Assembly (NCBI RefSeq): GCF_006440735.1
Contig: NZ_VFUA01000004.1
Span: forward strand, 62,001-126,000
DNA: 64,000 bases
Direction: 5' to 3'
From: Mesorhizobium sp. B2-7-1
GTDB lineage: Bacteria > Pseudomonadota > Alphaproteobacteria > Rhizobiales > Rhizobiaceae
Of the stretch, positions 1 to 8,991 are shown one piece after another. The notes beneath the pieces are model-generated. The model had not been told where the DNA came from and did not search any database. It was given only the letters and a program-made list of their open reading frames with translations. Made by a program: the position numbers and the translations under genes. Numbering within the stretch: position 1 is the first letter of the stretch; every line of letters starts with the position of its first letter.

Positions 1-98
1 GCGACTCGTTCCGCTTCGAGGGCAAGCCGTTCCGCTGGCGCAATCCTGGCGTCGAGCCGGCGATCGTCATCTGGGTGGTCTCACCGCCTGTCTATTGA
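1..98 (+). CDS. C-terminal end of a cupin-domain regulator (partial)
   Basis: Only the last 31 codons are inside the window; the reading frame starts at base 3 and stops with TGA at 96-98. The residues (DSFRFEGKPFRWRN, then VIWVVSPPVY at the end) match the closing beta strands of the cupin sensor domain found in XRE-cupin transcriptional regulators. That family commonly sits beside amine or amino-acid catabolic operons, which fits the demethylase operon starting 100 bases downstream. The DNA-binding half is not visible, so the regulator call is an inference. Confidence 0.6.
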   Translation, partial: DSFRFEGKPFRWRNPGVEPAIVIWVVSPPVY

Positions 99-101
99 CC
101 A

Positions 102-150
102 ATGCATGTCGCCCAAAAATGCGAAGCGGTTTTGGGATAACGATATGCAT
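102..150. repeat. 49-bp palindromic intergenic repeat, copy 1
   Basis: An imperfect inverted repeat beginning ATGCATGTCGCCCAAAA and ending with its near complement (TTTTGGG...CGATATGCAT). A second copy of the same length lies at 42164-42212 and differs at 4 of 49 positions. It lies between the cupin regulator and the demethylase operon. Its arms can form a stem in RNA. It looks like a dispersed rhizobial REP/RIME-type element rather than a private operator. Confidence 0.8.
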
Positions 151-197
151 CAAAACAAAAATCGAAGCGCGAAGCGCTTACGCTTGGAGGAAGAAAC

Positions 198-2651
198 ATG
201 GCGGGTTTGCCGTCCACGGCACGCGTGGTGATCATCGGAGGCGGTGTCGTCGGCTGCTCATCGCTCTATCATCTGTGCAAGGCGGGTTGGACCGACTGCG
301 TGCTTCTGGAAAAGAACGAGCTGACCTCCGGCTCGACCTGGCATGCCGCCGGCAACGTGCCGACCTTCTCCTCGTCCTGGTCGCTGATGAACATGCAGCG
401 CTACTCGACCGAGCTTTACCGAGGTCTCGCCGACGCGGTCGACTATCCGATGAACTACCATGTCACCGGCTCACTGCGGCTCGCCCACAGCAAGGAGCGC
501 ATGCAGGAATTCCAGCGCGCCAAAGGCATGGGCCGCTACCAGGGCATGGACATCGACGTCGTCGGCCTCGACGAGATCAAGCGCCGCTACCCCTTCATCG
601 AGACGCATGAGCTGAAGGGCGCGCTCTATGACCCGAGCGACGGCGACATCGACCCGGCGCAGCTGACGCAGGCGCTCGCCAAGGGCGCGCGCGACATGGG
701 CGCCAAGATCATCCGCTTCTGCCCGGTCACCGGCGTCCGTCGCGAGAATGGCGAATGGGTGGTCGCGACGCAGCAAGGCGAGATCCGCTGCGAGATCGTG
801 ATCAACGCGGCCGGCTACCGCGCCGCCGAAGTCGGCAAGATGTTCGGCCGCGAAGTGCCGATGATGGTGATGAGCCATCAGTACATATTGTTCGAGGAAA
901 TCCCCGAGCTGGCCGCTTGGACGAAGGAGCAGGGGAAAAAACTGCCGCTGCTGCGCGACGTCGACACGTCCTATTACCTGCGCCAGGAAAAGAGCGGCAT
1001 GAATCTCGGCCCCTATGAGCGCAATTGCCGCGCGCACTGGGCGACCCACAACGATCCGATGCCGGAGGATTTCTCGTTCCAGCTGTTCCCCGACGATCTC
1101 GACCGCCTCGAGCACTATCTCGCCGACGCCGTCGCCCGCGTGCCGATCCTCGGCACCGCCGGCCTCTCCAAGGTGATCAACGGCCCGATCCCTTACGCGC
1201 CGGACGGCAACCCGCTGATTGGGCCGATGCCCGGCGTGCCGAACGCCTTCGAGGCCTGCGTCTTCACCTTCGGCATCGCGCAAGGCGGCGGCGCTGGCAA
1301 GGTACTGGCCGAATGGGTCACCGAGGGCCAGACCGAATGGGACATGTGGTCCTGCGATCCGCGCCGCTTCACGTCCTTTGCGTCGGCGCCCGACTATTGC
1401 GTCGCCAAGGGCATGGAGATCTATGGCAACGAATACGCCATCCAGTTCCCGCGCCATGCCTGGCCTGAGGGGCGTAATCGCAAGCTGTCGCCGCTGCATG
1501 ACCGCATCAAGGCGCTGGGCGGCCAGTTCGACGCCTATAATGGCTGGGAGCGCGCCACCTGGTACGCCAAGTCCGGCGACAATACTTCGGAGGAATCGAC
1601 GCTGACCTTCCGTCGCGACGGACCCTGGCACCGGGCCGTGCGCGAGGAGTGCCTTGCCGTGCGCGACGCCGCCGGCATTCTCGACCTGCCCGGCTTCTCG
1701 CGCTTCAACCTCGAAGGTCCGGGCGCGGCCGATTGGCTCGCAAGGCAGGTCACCGGCCTGGTGCCGAAGCCCGGCCGCATCGGCCTTGTCTACTTCTCGG
1801 ACGACAAGGGCCGCATCGTCACCGAAATGTCGGTCGTGCGCCATGGCGAGGACCAGATGACGCTGATCACCGCGGCGGTGGCGCAGTGGCACGATTTCGA
1901 ATTGTTGAAATCGCGGATGCCGGCCGACGCGGGTTTCACGCTGACCGACCGGACGGAGGAATACTCGACCCAGATCCTCGCCGGTCCGAACTCGCGCAAG
2001 ATACTGGCCGAAGTCTGCAGCGCCGATCTTGCGCTGCCCTGGCTGACGCATCAGGAGACGACCGTCGCCGGACGCTGGGCGAAACTGGTGCGCGTCTCCT
2101 TCGCCGGCGAACTCGGCTGGGAAATTCACACTAAGGTCGCTGACACAGTTGCGGTCTTCGACGCTGTCTGGGCCGCCGGCCAGAAGCATGGGCTGAAGCC
2201 GTTCGGCATGTATGCGCTGGATTCGCTGCGGCTGGAAAAAGGCTACCGGGCCTGGAAGGGCGACCTTTCGACCGACTATTCGATCCTGCAGGGCGGCCTG
2301 GAGCGCTTCGTCAAATGGGACAAGCCCGACTTCCGCGGCAAGGCGGCGCTGCTCAATGAAAAGCAACAGGGCGTGAAGAAGCGCTTCGTCACGCTGGTCG
2401 TCGAAAATCCCGGCGACTGCGACGCGCCCTATATGTCGACGCTCTGGCACGGCGGCAGCATCGTCGGCGAGACGACGTCGGGCGGCTGGGGCCACCGCGT
2501 CGGCAAGTCGATCGCGCTCGGCATGCTGCGCGCCGATCTCACGCAGCCGGGCACGGCGATCGAGGTCGAGATCTTTGGCGATCGCTTCAAAGCCATCGTC
2601 CAGAACGACGAGCCGCTGTGGGATCCGAAGAATGAGAGGTTGCGGGCATGA
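198..2651 (+). CDS. DMGDH/sarcosine dehydrogenase-like FAD and folate-dependent demethylase (copy 1)
   Basis: 817 aa protein of the dimethylglycine/sarcosine dehydrogenase family. The N-terminal half is a DAO-type FAD domain with the dinucleotide motif VVIIGGGVVG at residues 10-19 and Glu38; the STWHAAG motif places His49 where mammalian DMGDH attaches flavin covalently. The C-terminal half (about 430-810) is a GcvT-like aminomethyltransferase domain that would pass the released methyl as methylene-tetrahydrofolate. Start ATG follows GGAGG at about 186-190. It is the first gene of a four-gene operon in which each stop overlaps the next start by ATGA. The exact N-methyl substrate (betaine derivative, sarcosine or other) cannot be read from sequence. 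Confidence 0.88.
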   Translation: MAGLPSTARVVIIGGGVVGCSSLYHLCKAGWTDCVLLEKNELTSGSTWHAAGNVPTFSSSWSLMNMQRYSTELYRGLADAVDYPMNYHVTGSLRLAHSKERMQEFQRAKGMGRYQGMDIDVVGLDEIKRRYPFIETHELKGALYDPSDGDIDPAQLTQALAKGARDMGAKIIRFCPVTGVRRENGEWVVATQQGEIRCEIVINAAGYRAAEVGKMFGREVPMMVMSHQYILFEEIPELAAWTKEQGKKLPLLRDVDTSYYLRQEKSGMNLGPYERNCRAHWATHNDPMPEDFSFQLFPDDLDRLEHYLADAVARVPILGTAGLSKVINGPIPYAPDGNPLIGPMPGVPNAFEACVFTFGIAQGGGAGKVLAEWVTEGQTEWDMWSCDPRRFTSFASAPDYCVAKGMEIYGNEYAIQFPRHAWPEGRNRKLSPLHDRIKALGGQFDAYNGWERATWYAKSGDNTSEESTLTFRRDGPWHRAVREECLAVRDAAGILDLPGFSRFNLEGPGAADWLARQVTGLVPKPGRIGLVYFSDDKGRIVTEMSVVRHGEDQMTLITAAVAQWHDFELLKSRMPADAGFTLTDRTEEYSTQILAGPNSRKILAEVCSADLALPWLTHQETTVAGRWAKLVRVSFAGELGWEIHTKVADTVAVFDAVWAAGQKHGLKPFGMYALDSLRLEKGYRAWKGDLSTDYSILQGGLERFVKWDKPDFRGKAALLNEKQQGVKKRFVTLVVENPGDCDAPYMSTLWHGGSIVGETTSGGWGHRVGKSIALGMLRADLTQPGTAIEVEIFGDRFKAIVQNDEPLWDPKNERLRA

Positions 2652-3547
2652 CCTCCGTCATCCTCACCGATGGCGGCATGGGCCAGGAACTGGTCCGGCG
2701 CAGCAAGTCCGAGCCGACGCCGCTTTGGTCGGCAAGGGTGTTGATCGACGAGCCGGACCTGGTGCGCGACCTACATGTCGAATTCATCCAGGCGGGTGCT
2801 CGCGTCATCACCATCAACACCTATTCGGCGACGCCGGAGCGCCTGGCGCGCGAAGGCGCGGAAGACCTGTTCAAGCCTTTGCAGAAGCGCGGCATCGAGC
2901 TGGCGAGGCAGGCCCGTGACGAGGCCGGCGACACCGCGATCGCCGGTTGCCTGTCGCCTCTGTTCGGCAGCTACGCGCCGGCGCTGACCATATCGTTCGA
3001 GGACACGCTCGACATCTATCGCCGCATCGTTGCCGAGCAGGCTGACGGCGTCGACCTGTTCCTCTGCGAAACCATGGCGTCCGCCGACGAGGCGCGGGCT
3101 GCGGTCACCGCGGCCTCTGAAAGCGGCAAGCCGGTGTGGGTGTCGTGGACGCTCGCCGACCATGGCGCGCCGCGCCTGCGCAGCGGCGAGACCATTGCCG
3201 ATGCGGTCGGCGCCCTCGGCGGCCTGCCGGTCGCGGCCCGGCTGCTCAACTGCTGCCGGCCCGAAGCCATCGCCGCCGCATTGCCCGAACTCGCCGCCCT
3301 GGGCGGGCCGGTCGGCGCCTATGCCAATGGCTTCACCGCGGTCGCGGCATTGAAGCATGGCGGGACGGTGGATGTGCTGCACGCCCGCCACGATCTCGAT
3401 CCGCAAGCCTATGCGGACCAGGCCATAGGCTGGGTCGATGCCGGCGCCGGCATCGTCGGCGGCTGCTGCGAGGTCGGCCCCGCCCATACCGCCGCCCTGC
3501 GCGACAAGCTCACGCGGGCCGGCCACCAGATTTCGGGAGTCTCATGA
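2648..3547 (+). CDS. Homocysteine S-methyltransferase family protein (MmuM/BHMT-like)
   Basis: 299 aa, a single zinc-dependent Pfam S-methyl_trans domain. The expected thiol/zinc ligands are visible: Cys202 in the LLNCC motif and Cys273-Cys274 in the GGCC motif near the C-terminus. Family members move a methyl group from betaine, S-methylmethionine or similar onto homocysteine, giving methionine. Its start overlaps the upstream demethylase stop by four bases, so translation is probably coupled. In this operon it may take the first methyl from a fully methylated onium compound before the two flavoproteins act on the tertiary and secondary amines; that order is inference. Confidence 0.85.
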   Translation: MTSVILTDGGMGQELVRRSKSEPTPLWSARVLIDEPDLVRDLHVEFIQAGARVITINTYSATPERLAREGAEDLFKPLQKRGIELARQARDEAGDTAIAGCLSPLFGSYAPALTISFEDTLDIYRRIVAEQADGVDLFLCETMASADEARAAVTAASESGKPVWVSWTLADHGAPRLRSGETIADAVGALGGLPVAARLLNCCRPEAIAAALPELAALGGPVGAYANGFTAVAALKHGGTVDVLHARHDLDPQAYADQAIGWVDAGAGIVGGCCEVGPAHTAALRDKLTRAGHQISGVS

Positions 3548-4728
3548 TGCCAAAGCCGTCAAAGCGCATTACCGGCATCGTGCCTTCGGGCAAGGATGGC
3601 TGGGAAGTCCACTTCGCCGCCTGGACCCGCAAGCAGGCCGGCGAAGACATCATCGTGCTGTCGGTCGGCGACCACGACTTCGACACGCCGTCGGAGACCA
3701 TCGAGGCCTGCGTGACCGCCGTGCGCGGCAGCAACCATCACTACACGCCGCTTCCCGGCCTGCCGCGCCTGCGCAAGGCGATGGCGGCGGCCTCGACCGC
3801 TTGCAGCGGCATCCTGACGGAAGCCGACGAGGTCATCGCCACGGCCGGTGGCCAGGGCGCGCTCTATGCCGCCGTGCAGGGCGTGCTCGACCCGGGCGAC
3901 CACGCCATCGTCGTCGCGCCCTATTACGCCACCTATCCCAACACCTTCAGCGCCGCCGGTGCCAGCTTCACCGTGGTCGAGACGCCCGCCGAGGATGGGT
4001 TTCAGCCCCGCGCGGACATGATCCGCGCCGCGCTCAGGCCCAACACCCGCGCCATCCTGATCAACACGCCGAACAACCCGACGGGTGCCGTCTATTCGCG
4101 CGAACGACTCGAGCAATTGGCCGAAATCTGCAACGAGCACGACCTCTGGCTGCTGTCGGACGAGGTCTACTGGACGCTTGGCGGCGGCGAGCACATCTCG
4201 CCGCGTTCGCTACCCGGCATGGCCGAGCGCACGCTGGTCATCAACTCCATGTCGAAAAGCCACGGCATGACCGGTTGGCGCATGGGCTGGCTGACCGGGC
4301 CGAAAGCGATGATCGCGCTGATGATCGATCTCAATCTGGTCACGACCTACGGTCTGCCGGCCTTCATCTCGATCGCCTGCGCCGAGGCGCTGGAGAACCA
4401 TTATGGCGTGAAGGACATCGCCGAGCGCTATGCCGCGCGACGCGCCGTCTTCCTCGACGCCCTGCGCGGCGCCAATGAAGTCACCGTGCGCGGCTCCGAA
4501 GGCGGCATGTACATCATGCTCGATGTCACTGCCGTCGAGCCCGACGACGAGAAATTCGCCTGGGCGCTGCTCGACAAGGAAAAGGTCGGCGTCATGCCCG
4601 GCTCGAGCTTCGGCGAGGCTGCCGCCGGGCACATCCGCATCAGCCTCTGCCAGCCCGAACCCATCCTCAAGGAAGCAGCGCTTCGCGTGCGCCGCTTCGC
4701 TTCCAACTATCGCCGCGAGGCCGCATGA
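3544..4728 (+). CDS. Class I/II pyridoxal phosphate aminotransferase
   Basis: 394 aa fold-type I aminotransferase. Visible landmarks are the NTPNNPTG loop at 174-181, Asp206 that contacts the pyridine nitrogen, and the PLP lysine Lys238 in the SMSKSHGMTGWRMGW segment. The start was placed at the ATGATG at 3544, because it overlaps the preceding stop by ATGA and the sequence further upstream in this frame is antifamily shadow of the methyltransferase gene. The amino donor is unknown; in this operon it may process the amino acid left after demethylation. Confidence 0.85.
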   Translation: MMPKPSKRITGIVPSGKDGWEVHFAAWTRKQAGEDIIVLSVGDHDFDTPSETIEACVTAVRGSNHHYTPLPGLPRLRKAMAAASTACSGILTEADEVIATAGGQGALYAAVQGVLDPGDHAIVVAPYYATYPNTFSAAGASFTVVETPAEDGFQPRADMIRAALRPNTRAILINTPNNPTGAVYSRERLEQLAEICNEHDLWLLSDEVYWTLGGGEHISPRSLPGMAERTLVINSMSKSHGMTGWRMGWLTGPKAMIALMIDLNLVTTYGLPAFISIACAEALENHYGVKDIAERYAARRAVFLDALRGANEVTVRGSEGGMYIMLDVTAVEPDDEKFAWALLDKEKVGVMPGSSFGEAAAGHIRISLCQPEPILKEAALRVRRFASNYRREAA

Positions 4729-7172
4729 CCAAGACGATACCCATCAAAGCCCGCGCGGTGATCATCGGCGGCGGCGTCTCCGGCTGCTCGGTCGCCTATC
4801 ACCTGGCCAAGCTCGGCTGGACCGACATCGTGCTGCTCGAGCGCAAGCAGCTCACCTCTGGCACGACCTGGCATGCGGCCGGCCTGATCGGCCAGTTGCG
4901 CGCCTCGCAGAACATGACACGGCTGGCGAAATATTCGGCCGACCTCTACGTCAGGCTCGAAGCCGAGACCGATGTCGGCACCGGCATGCGCCAGGTCGGC
5001 TCGATCACCGTCGCGCTGACCGAGGAGCGCAAGCACGAGATCTACCGGCAGGCCTCGCTGGCCCGCGCCTTCGATGTCGACGTGCGCGAGATTTCGCCGA
5101 GCGAAGTCAAGGAGATGTATCCGCATCTCAACGTCTCCGACGTGGTCGGCGCGGTGCATCTGCCACTCGACGGCCAGTGCGACCCGGCCAACATCGCCAT
5201 GGCGCTGGCCAAGGGCGCTCGCCAGCGCGGCGCGACAATCATCGAGAACGTCAAGGTCACCAAGGTTCACACCAGGAACGGCCGCGTTTCCGGCGTCTCC
5301 TGGGCGCAGGGCGAGGAACAGGGCACGATCGAGACCGACATCGTCGTCAACTGCGCCGGCATGTGGGCGCGCGAGCTTGGGCGGCAGAACCGCGTCACCA
5401 TCCCGCTGCATGCCTGCGAGCATTTCTATCTCGTCACCGAGCCGATCCCCGGCCTGTCCCGCCTGCCGGTGCTGCGCGTGCCGGACGAGTGTGCCTATTA
5501 CAAGGAAGACGCCGGCAAGATGATGCTCGGCGCCTTCGAGCCGGTGGCGAAACCATGGGGCATGGACGGCATCCGCGAGGATTTCTGCTTCGACCAGTTG
5601 CCCGAGGACATGGATCATTTCGAGCCGATCCTGGAAATGGGCGTCAACCGCATGCCAATGCTGGGCACCGCCGGCATCCACACCTTCTTCAACGGCCCCG
5701 AGAGTTTCACGCCGGACGACCGCTACTATCTCGGCGAAGCGCCGGAGCTTGCAGGCTACTGGATGGCGACCGGCTACAATTCGATAGGCATCGTTTCCTC
5801 CGGCGGCGCCGGCATGGCGCTGGCGCAGTGGATCAATGATGGCGAGGCGCCTTTCGACCTCTGGGAGGTCGACATCCGCCGCGCCCAGCCGTTCCAGAAG
5901 AACCGCCGCTACCTCAAGGAGCGCGTGTCGGAAACGCTCGGCCTGCTCTATGCCGACCATTTCCCCTATCGCCAGATGGCGACCTCGCGCGGCGTTCGCC
6001 GCTCGCCTCTGCATGAACATCTGAAGGCGCGCGGCGCCGTGTTCGGCGAAGTCGCCGGCTGGGAGCGCGCCAACTGGTTCGCGCGCGACGGCCAGGAGCG
6101 CGAATACCGCTATTCCTGGAAGCGGCAGAACTGGTTCGACAACCAGCGCGAGGAACATCTTGCGGTGCGCAACGGCGTCGGTCTGTTCGACATGACCTCG
6201 TTCGGCAAGATCCGCGTCGAGGGTCGCGATGCTCAGCAGTTCCTGCAGCGGCTCTGCGCCAACGACATGGATGTGGCGCCGGGCAAGATCGTCTACACGC
6301 AGATGCTCAACGCCAAGGGCGGCATCGAGAGCGACCTCACCGTGACCCGGCTTTCGGAAACGGCCTATTTCCTGGTCGTGCCGGGCGCCACGCTGCAGCG
6401 AGACCTTGCCTGGCTGCGCAAGCATGTCGCCGACGAATTCGTCGTCATGACCGATGTCACCGCCGCCGAAGCCGTCATCTGTGTCATGGGGCCAGAGTCG
6501 CGAAAACTGATCCAGAAGGTCAGCCCGAACGATTTCTCCAACGAGGCCAATCCGTTCGGCACCTGCCAGGAGATCGAGATCGGCATGGGCCTCGCCCGGG
6601 CGCATCGCGTCACCTATGTCGGCGAGCTTGGCTGGGAGCTCTATGTCTCGACCGAGCAGGCCGCCCATGTCTTCGAGGCGATCGCAGACGCCGGCGCCGG
6701 TGTTGGCCTGAAGCTTTGCGGTCTGCATACGCTGGATTCCTGCCGCATCGAAAAGGCCTTTCGCCATTTCGGCCACGACATCACCGACGAGGACAATGTG
6801 CTGGAGGCTGGCCTCGGCTTCGCGGTGAAGACGAGCAAAGCCGGCTTCATCGGCCGCGACGCTGTGCTCAGGAAGAAGGAAGCCGGCCTGTCACGCCGGC
6901 TGGTTCAGTTCCGCCTGAAGGACCCGCAGCCCCTGCTCTTTCACAACGAGGCGATCCTGCGCGACGGCCGGATTGTCGGCCCGATCACCTCAGGCAATTA
7001 CGGCCACCATCTCGGCGGCGCGATCGGGCTCGGTTATGTGCCCTGCCAGGGCGAAAGCGAGGCGGAGGTGCTGGGTTCGTCCTATGAGGTCGAGATCGCC
7101 GGCGAGCGCTTCGCGGCCGAAGCGTCGCTGAAGCCGATGTATGACCCGAAGGCGGAACGGGTAAGGATGTAG
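4725..7172 (+). CDS. DMGDH/sarcosine dehydrogenase-like FAD and folate-dependent demethylase (copy 2)
   Basis: 815 aa paralogue of the first gene of the operon, with the same two-domain plan: FAD motif AVIIGGGVSG at residues 11-20, Glu39, TTWHAAG with His50 as the likely flavin anchor, then a GcvT-like domain from about 430 carrying a YVGELGWE segment. The pair is clearly diverged (many differences in the substrate-proximal region), so they probably act on two successive N-methyl substrates. ATGA overlap with the aminotransferase. Last gene of the operon; a hairpin follows eight bases after the stop. Confidence 0.88.
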   Translation: MTKTIPIKARAVIIGGGVSGCSVAYHLAKLGWTDIVLLERKQLTSGTTWHAAGLIGQLRASQNMTRLAKYSADLYVRLEAETDVGTGMRQVGSITVALTEERKHEIYRQASLARAFDVDVREISPSEVKEMYPHLNVSDVVGAVHLPLDGQCDPANIAMALAKGARQRGATIIENVKVTKVHTRNGRVSGVSWAQGEEQGTIETDIVVNCAGMWARELGRQNRVTIPLHACEHFYLVTEPIPGLSRLPVLRVPDECAYYKEDAGKMMLGAFEPVAKPWGMDGIREDFCFDQLPEDMDHFEPILEMGVNRMPMLGTAGIHTFFNGPESFTPDDRYYLGEAPELAGYWMATGYNSIGIVSSGGAGMALAQWINDGEAPFDLWEVDIRRAQPFQKNRRYLKERVSETLGLLYADHFPYRQMATSRGVRRSPLHEHLKARGAVFGEVAGWERANWFARDGQEREYRYSWKRQNWFDNQREEHLAVRNGVGLFDMTSFGKIRVEGRDAQQFLQRLCANDMDVAPGKIVYTQMLNAKGGIESDLTVTRLSETAYFLVVPGATLQRDLAWLRKHVADEFVVMTDVTAAEAVICVMGPESRKLIQKVSPNDFSNEANPFGTCQEIEIGMGLARAHRVTYVGELGWELYVSTEQAAHVFEAIADAGAGVGLKLCGLHTLDSCRIEKAFRHFGHDITDEDNVLEAGLGFAVKTSKAGFIGRDAVLRKKEAGLSRRLVQFRLKDPQPLLFHNEAILRDGRIVGPITSGNYGHHLGGAIGLGYVPCQGESEAEVLGSSYEVEIAGERFAAEASLKPMYDPKAERVRM

Positions 7173-7179
7173 CCTTCTT

Positions 7180-7196
7180 CTGTCCGCTTCGGACAG
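7180..7196 (+). terminator. Hairpin after the demethylase operon
   Basis: Perfect 7-bp stem CTGTCCG / CGGACAG with a CTT loop, starting eight bases after the stop codon at 7172. There is no T-run behind it, so it may be a weak terminator or an mRNA 3' end stabiliser. Confidence 0.45.
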
Positions 7197-7229
7197 GATT
7201 GCCCGCAGGCGTGACCGTGGGGACCGTTC

Positions 7230-7512
7230 TTACTTGTCCGGCATGGTTGAAGGATCGCGAGCATCATGACGAATACCGACGATCACGATTTCGTCGGCAG
7301 AAGCTCGTAGTAGATCAGATAGGCCTCACGACGATCCGGCGCATCGGCCTTTCGTCTGTAGCGACGCCGCTTAGGGGATGTTCAAGCAACAAATTGATGA
7401 CCGCATGGAGCCTGGCTTGGATCCGCTTCGCTCCCTTGGGTGATTGCAATGCGATATTGCCGAGAACCTCATCCAACTCGGCTAACGCCGCCAGCGTATA
7501 ACGAAGCTTCAC
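7230..7512 (-). pseudogene. ParE/RelE-type toxin, frameshifted twice
   Basis: Reading from GTG at 7512 (overlapping the antitoxin stop as GTGA), the first part gives a plausible ParE start (VKLRYTLAALAEL...) as far as RRIVVRP, then hits TGA. Shifting one base restores YLIYYELLP, and a second one-base shift restores DEIVIVGIRHDARDP and a stop at 7230-7232. The three pieces together make a normal ParE C-terminus, so two single-base deletions have broken the gene. A sequencing error is less likely because there are two events 35 bases apart, but it cannot be excluded. Confidence 0.75.
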
Positions 7513-7742
7513 AGGCCGTGCTTCGCCCAAACAGCACGGACTGCCTCGTCGGTTGCAAATTCACCACGCGCAGCCTGCGCCCGGGACATTGCGAGCGAGG
7601 CTTTTTCCTCTCGGCTCAGTTGATGAACAGGTTCGTCCCCTTCATCACCCGCGAGGCGCAAGAGGACGCGCGCATACTCGTCCTGCAATTCAGGAGGCAA
7701 GGTGCGGACACGTTGGACAGCATGTTCGAAGAGCTTGGTCAT
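7509..7742 (-). CDS. ParD-like antitoxin of a broken toxin-antitoxin pair
   Basis: 77 aa, Met-Thr-Lys start at 7742, ending ...AVRAVWAKHGL with TGA at 7509-7511 that overlaps the toxin GTG. The protein is short, charged and helix-rich (EEKASLAMSRAQAARGEF), as in antitoxins paired with ParE/RelE toxins. No DNA-binding fold is certain by eye. The frame stays open upstream of 7742, but that sequence is the shadow of the neighbouring reductase gene. Its partner is degenerate, so it may persist as a solitary antitoxin. Confidence 0.7.
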   Translation of the reverse strand: MTKLFEHAVQRVRTLPPELQDEYARVLLRLAGDEGDEPVHQLSREEKASLAMSRAQAARGEFATDEAVRAVWAKHGL

Positions 7743-7819
7743 GTCTTTAATATGCACTTCATTTCCGCATAAAAAAGGCAAACCCGTTCGGCGCGATCCC
7801 GCAGGGAAGCTGAAGTCCC

Positions 7820-8407
7820 CTAAAACCGCTCCAGCGTCCTTCGAACTTTGACCAAAAAAACCTCCCTGCTCTTCGGCGTCGAGGCATCCATCAGATAATG
7901 CGCCAGGAAGAAGGTCTTGCAGCGGGTGGCGCAGATCGCGCGCATGCCGCGCAGGATGGTCTTGCGGCCCGGTTGGCCGACGACCACGCTCCACCAGGTC
8001 GGCGCGCCGCAGGTGGTGATGACGCCGACCTTGGTGACATGCGTCATCAGCGACTTGATGCGGCCCTTCCCGGCCGGCAGCTGGAAGGCGATATCGGTGG
8101 CCCACACCCGGTCGAACCAGCCCTTCAGCATCGCCGGCAGGCCGTACCACCAAGTCGGATAGATGAACAGGATCGCCTGCGCCCATTTCAAATGCTCGAA
8201 ATGCGGCTTGAGCGCCGGATCGTCCGGCGCCCGGTCATTGTAGAAGCGCCGCTCCTCGCGGCTCATCACCGGGTCGAAATTCTCGGCATAGAGGTCGAGC
8301 AGCCGCACGTCCCAGCCTCGCCCCCTCAGCACCTCGACGGCGGCATCGCGGATCGCCGCGCAATAGCTCTCCGGCACTGGATGGCAATAGACCACCAGCA
8401 CGCGCAT
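7820..8407 (-). CDS. Flavodoxin-fold NAD(P)H:quinone reductase-like protein
   Basis: 195 aa flavodoxin_2 family protein. It starts with the typical beta strand and FMN loop (VLVVYCHPVPESYC), has the family patch FIYPTWWYGLPAMLKGWFDRV in the middle and reads to the normal family length. It is the last gene of the minus-strand operon that begins at 14405 and overlaps the next reductase gene by one base. Such enzymes reduce quinones or pass electrons from NAD(P)H via FMN; here it may reduce a ring or re-oxidise a partner in the catabolic route. Confidence 0.82.
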   Translation of the reverse strand: MRVLVVYCHPVPESYCAAIRDAAVEVLRGRGWDVRLLDLYAENFDPVMSREERRFYNDRAPDDPALKPHFEHLKWAQAILFIYPTWWYGLPAMLKGWFDRVWATDIAFQLPAGKGRIKSLMTHVTKVGVITTCGAPTWWSVVVGQPGRKTILRGMRAICATRCKTFFLAHYLMDASTPKSREVFLVKVRRTLERF

Positions 8408-8991
8408 CAGAAGGCGTCCATCGTCGTCGCGACCCTCGTCATGAAGGCGTTGCGCGTCTCGTCGGTCGAAAGGTTCATCGAGTAGTGCGCAAGATAGGAG
8501 ACGGGAGCGCCGGGCTTGATGGTCGCCCGCAGCATGCGCTTCACGATCTTGCGCGGCGGATCGCCCATCAGCATGGCGCGAAAGCGGCTGCCGCCATAGG
8601 TGGTGACGGCTGCCATCTTGCGGATGTTGTGCAGCGTCGGCTGCACCTTGCCATCGACCAGATCGAACGACACGCCGGGCAGGAAAACGCGGTCGAAAAA
8701 CCCTTTCAGGATTGCCGGATAGCCGTAATTCCAGACCGGAAACGACAGCACCAACGCGTCGGCATTCTTCAGCCTTTCAACGTAGCCGGCGACCGCGTCG
8801 TTCGGCCCGCGCTGATCGTGGTAGCCGAGCCGCTCGGCGCGCGTCAGCCGCGGATCGAAATCTTCCGCATAGAGATCGCAATCGTCAATTGAATGGCCTG
8901 CCGCCACGAGCCGCTCCACAATCGTCCGGTGCAGGCCGGCATTGAAGCTGGTCTCCACCGGATGCGCGAAGAGCACGAGGACTTTCATCAC
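8407..8991 (-). CDS. Flavodoxin-fold NAD(P)H-dependent oxidoreductase
   Basis: 194 aa paralogue of the downstream gene, with VLVLFAHPVETSFNAGLH at the N-terminus and the central patch LSFPVWNYGYPAILKGFFDRV. Two such reductases side by side suggest either a heterodimer or two substrate forms. Its start overlaps the stop of the FAD-linked oxidase by ATGA. Electron-transfer role is family knowledge; substrate is unknown. Confidence 0.82.
   Translation of the reverse strand: MMKVLVLFAHPVETSFNAGLHRTIVERLVAAGHSIDDCDLYAEDFDPRLTRAERLGYHDQRGPNDAVAGYVERLKNADALVLSFPVWNYGYPAILKGFFDRVFLPGVSFDLVDGKVQPTLHNIRKMAAVTTYGGSRFRAMLMGDPPRKIVKRMLRATIKPGAPVSYLAHYSMNLSTDETRNAFMTRVATTMDAF

Noticed and set aside
471..2495. 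Long open frame on the minus strand opposite the first demethylase gene (and similar long frames at 4707-6776, 2771-3526, 10625-12601, 35758-38145)
   Set aside because: They lie exactly opposite recognisable genes, have biased arginine/histidine/alanine composition and no family similarity; they are a side effect of high GC.
7509..8186. 226-codon open frame joining the antitoxin with upstream sequence
   Set aside because: Upstream of 7742 it only reads the flavodoxin-fold reductase gene in another frame; the true antitoxin starts at 7742.
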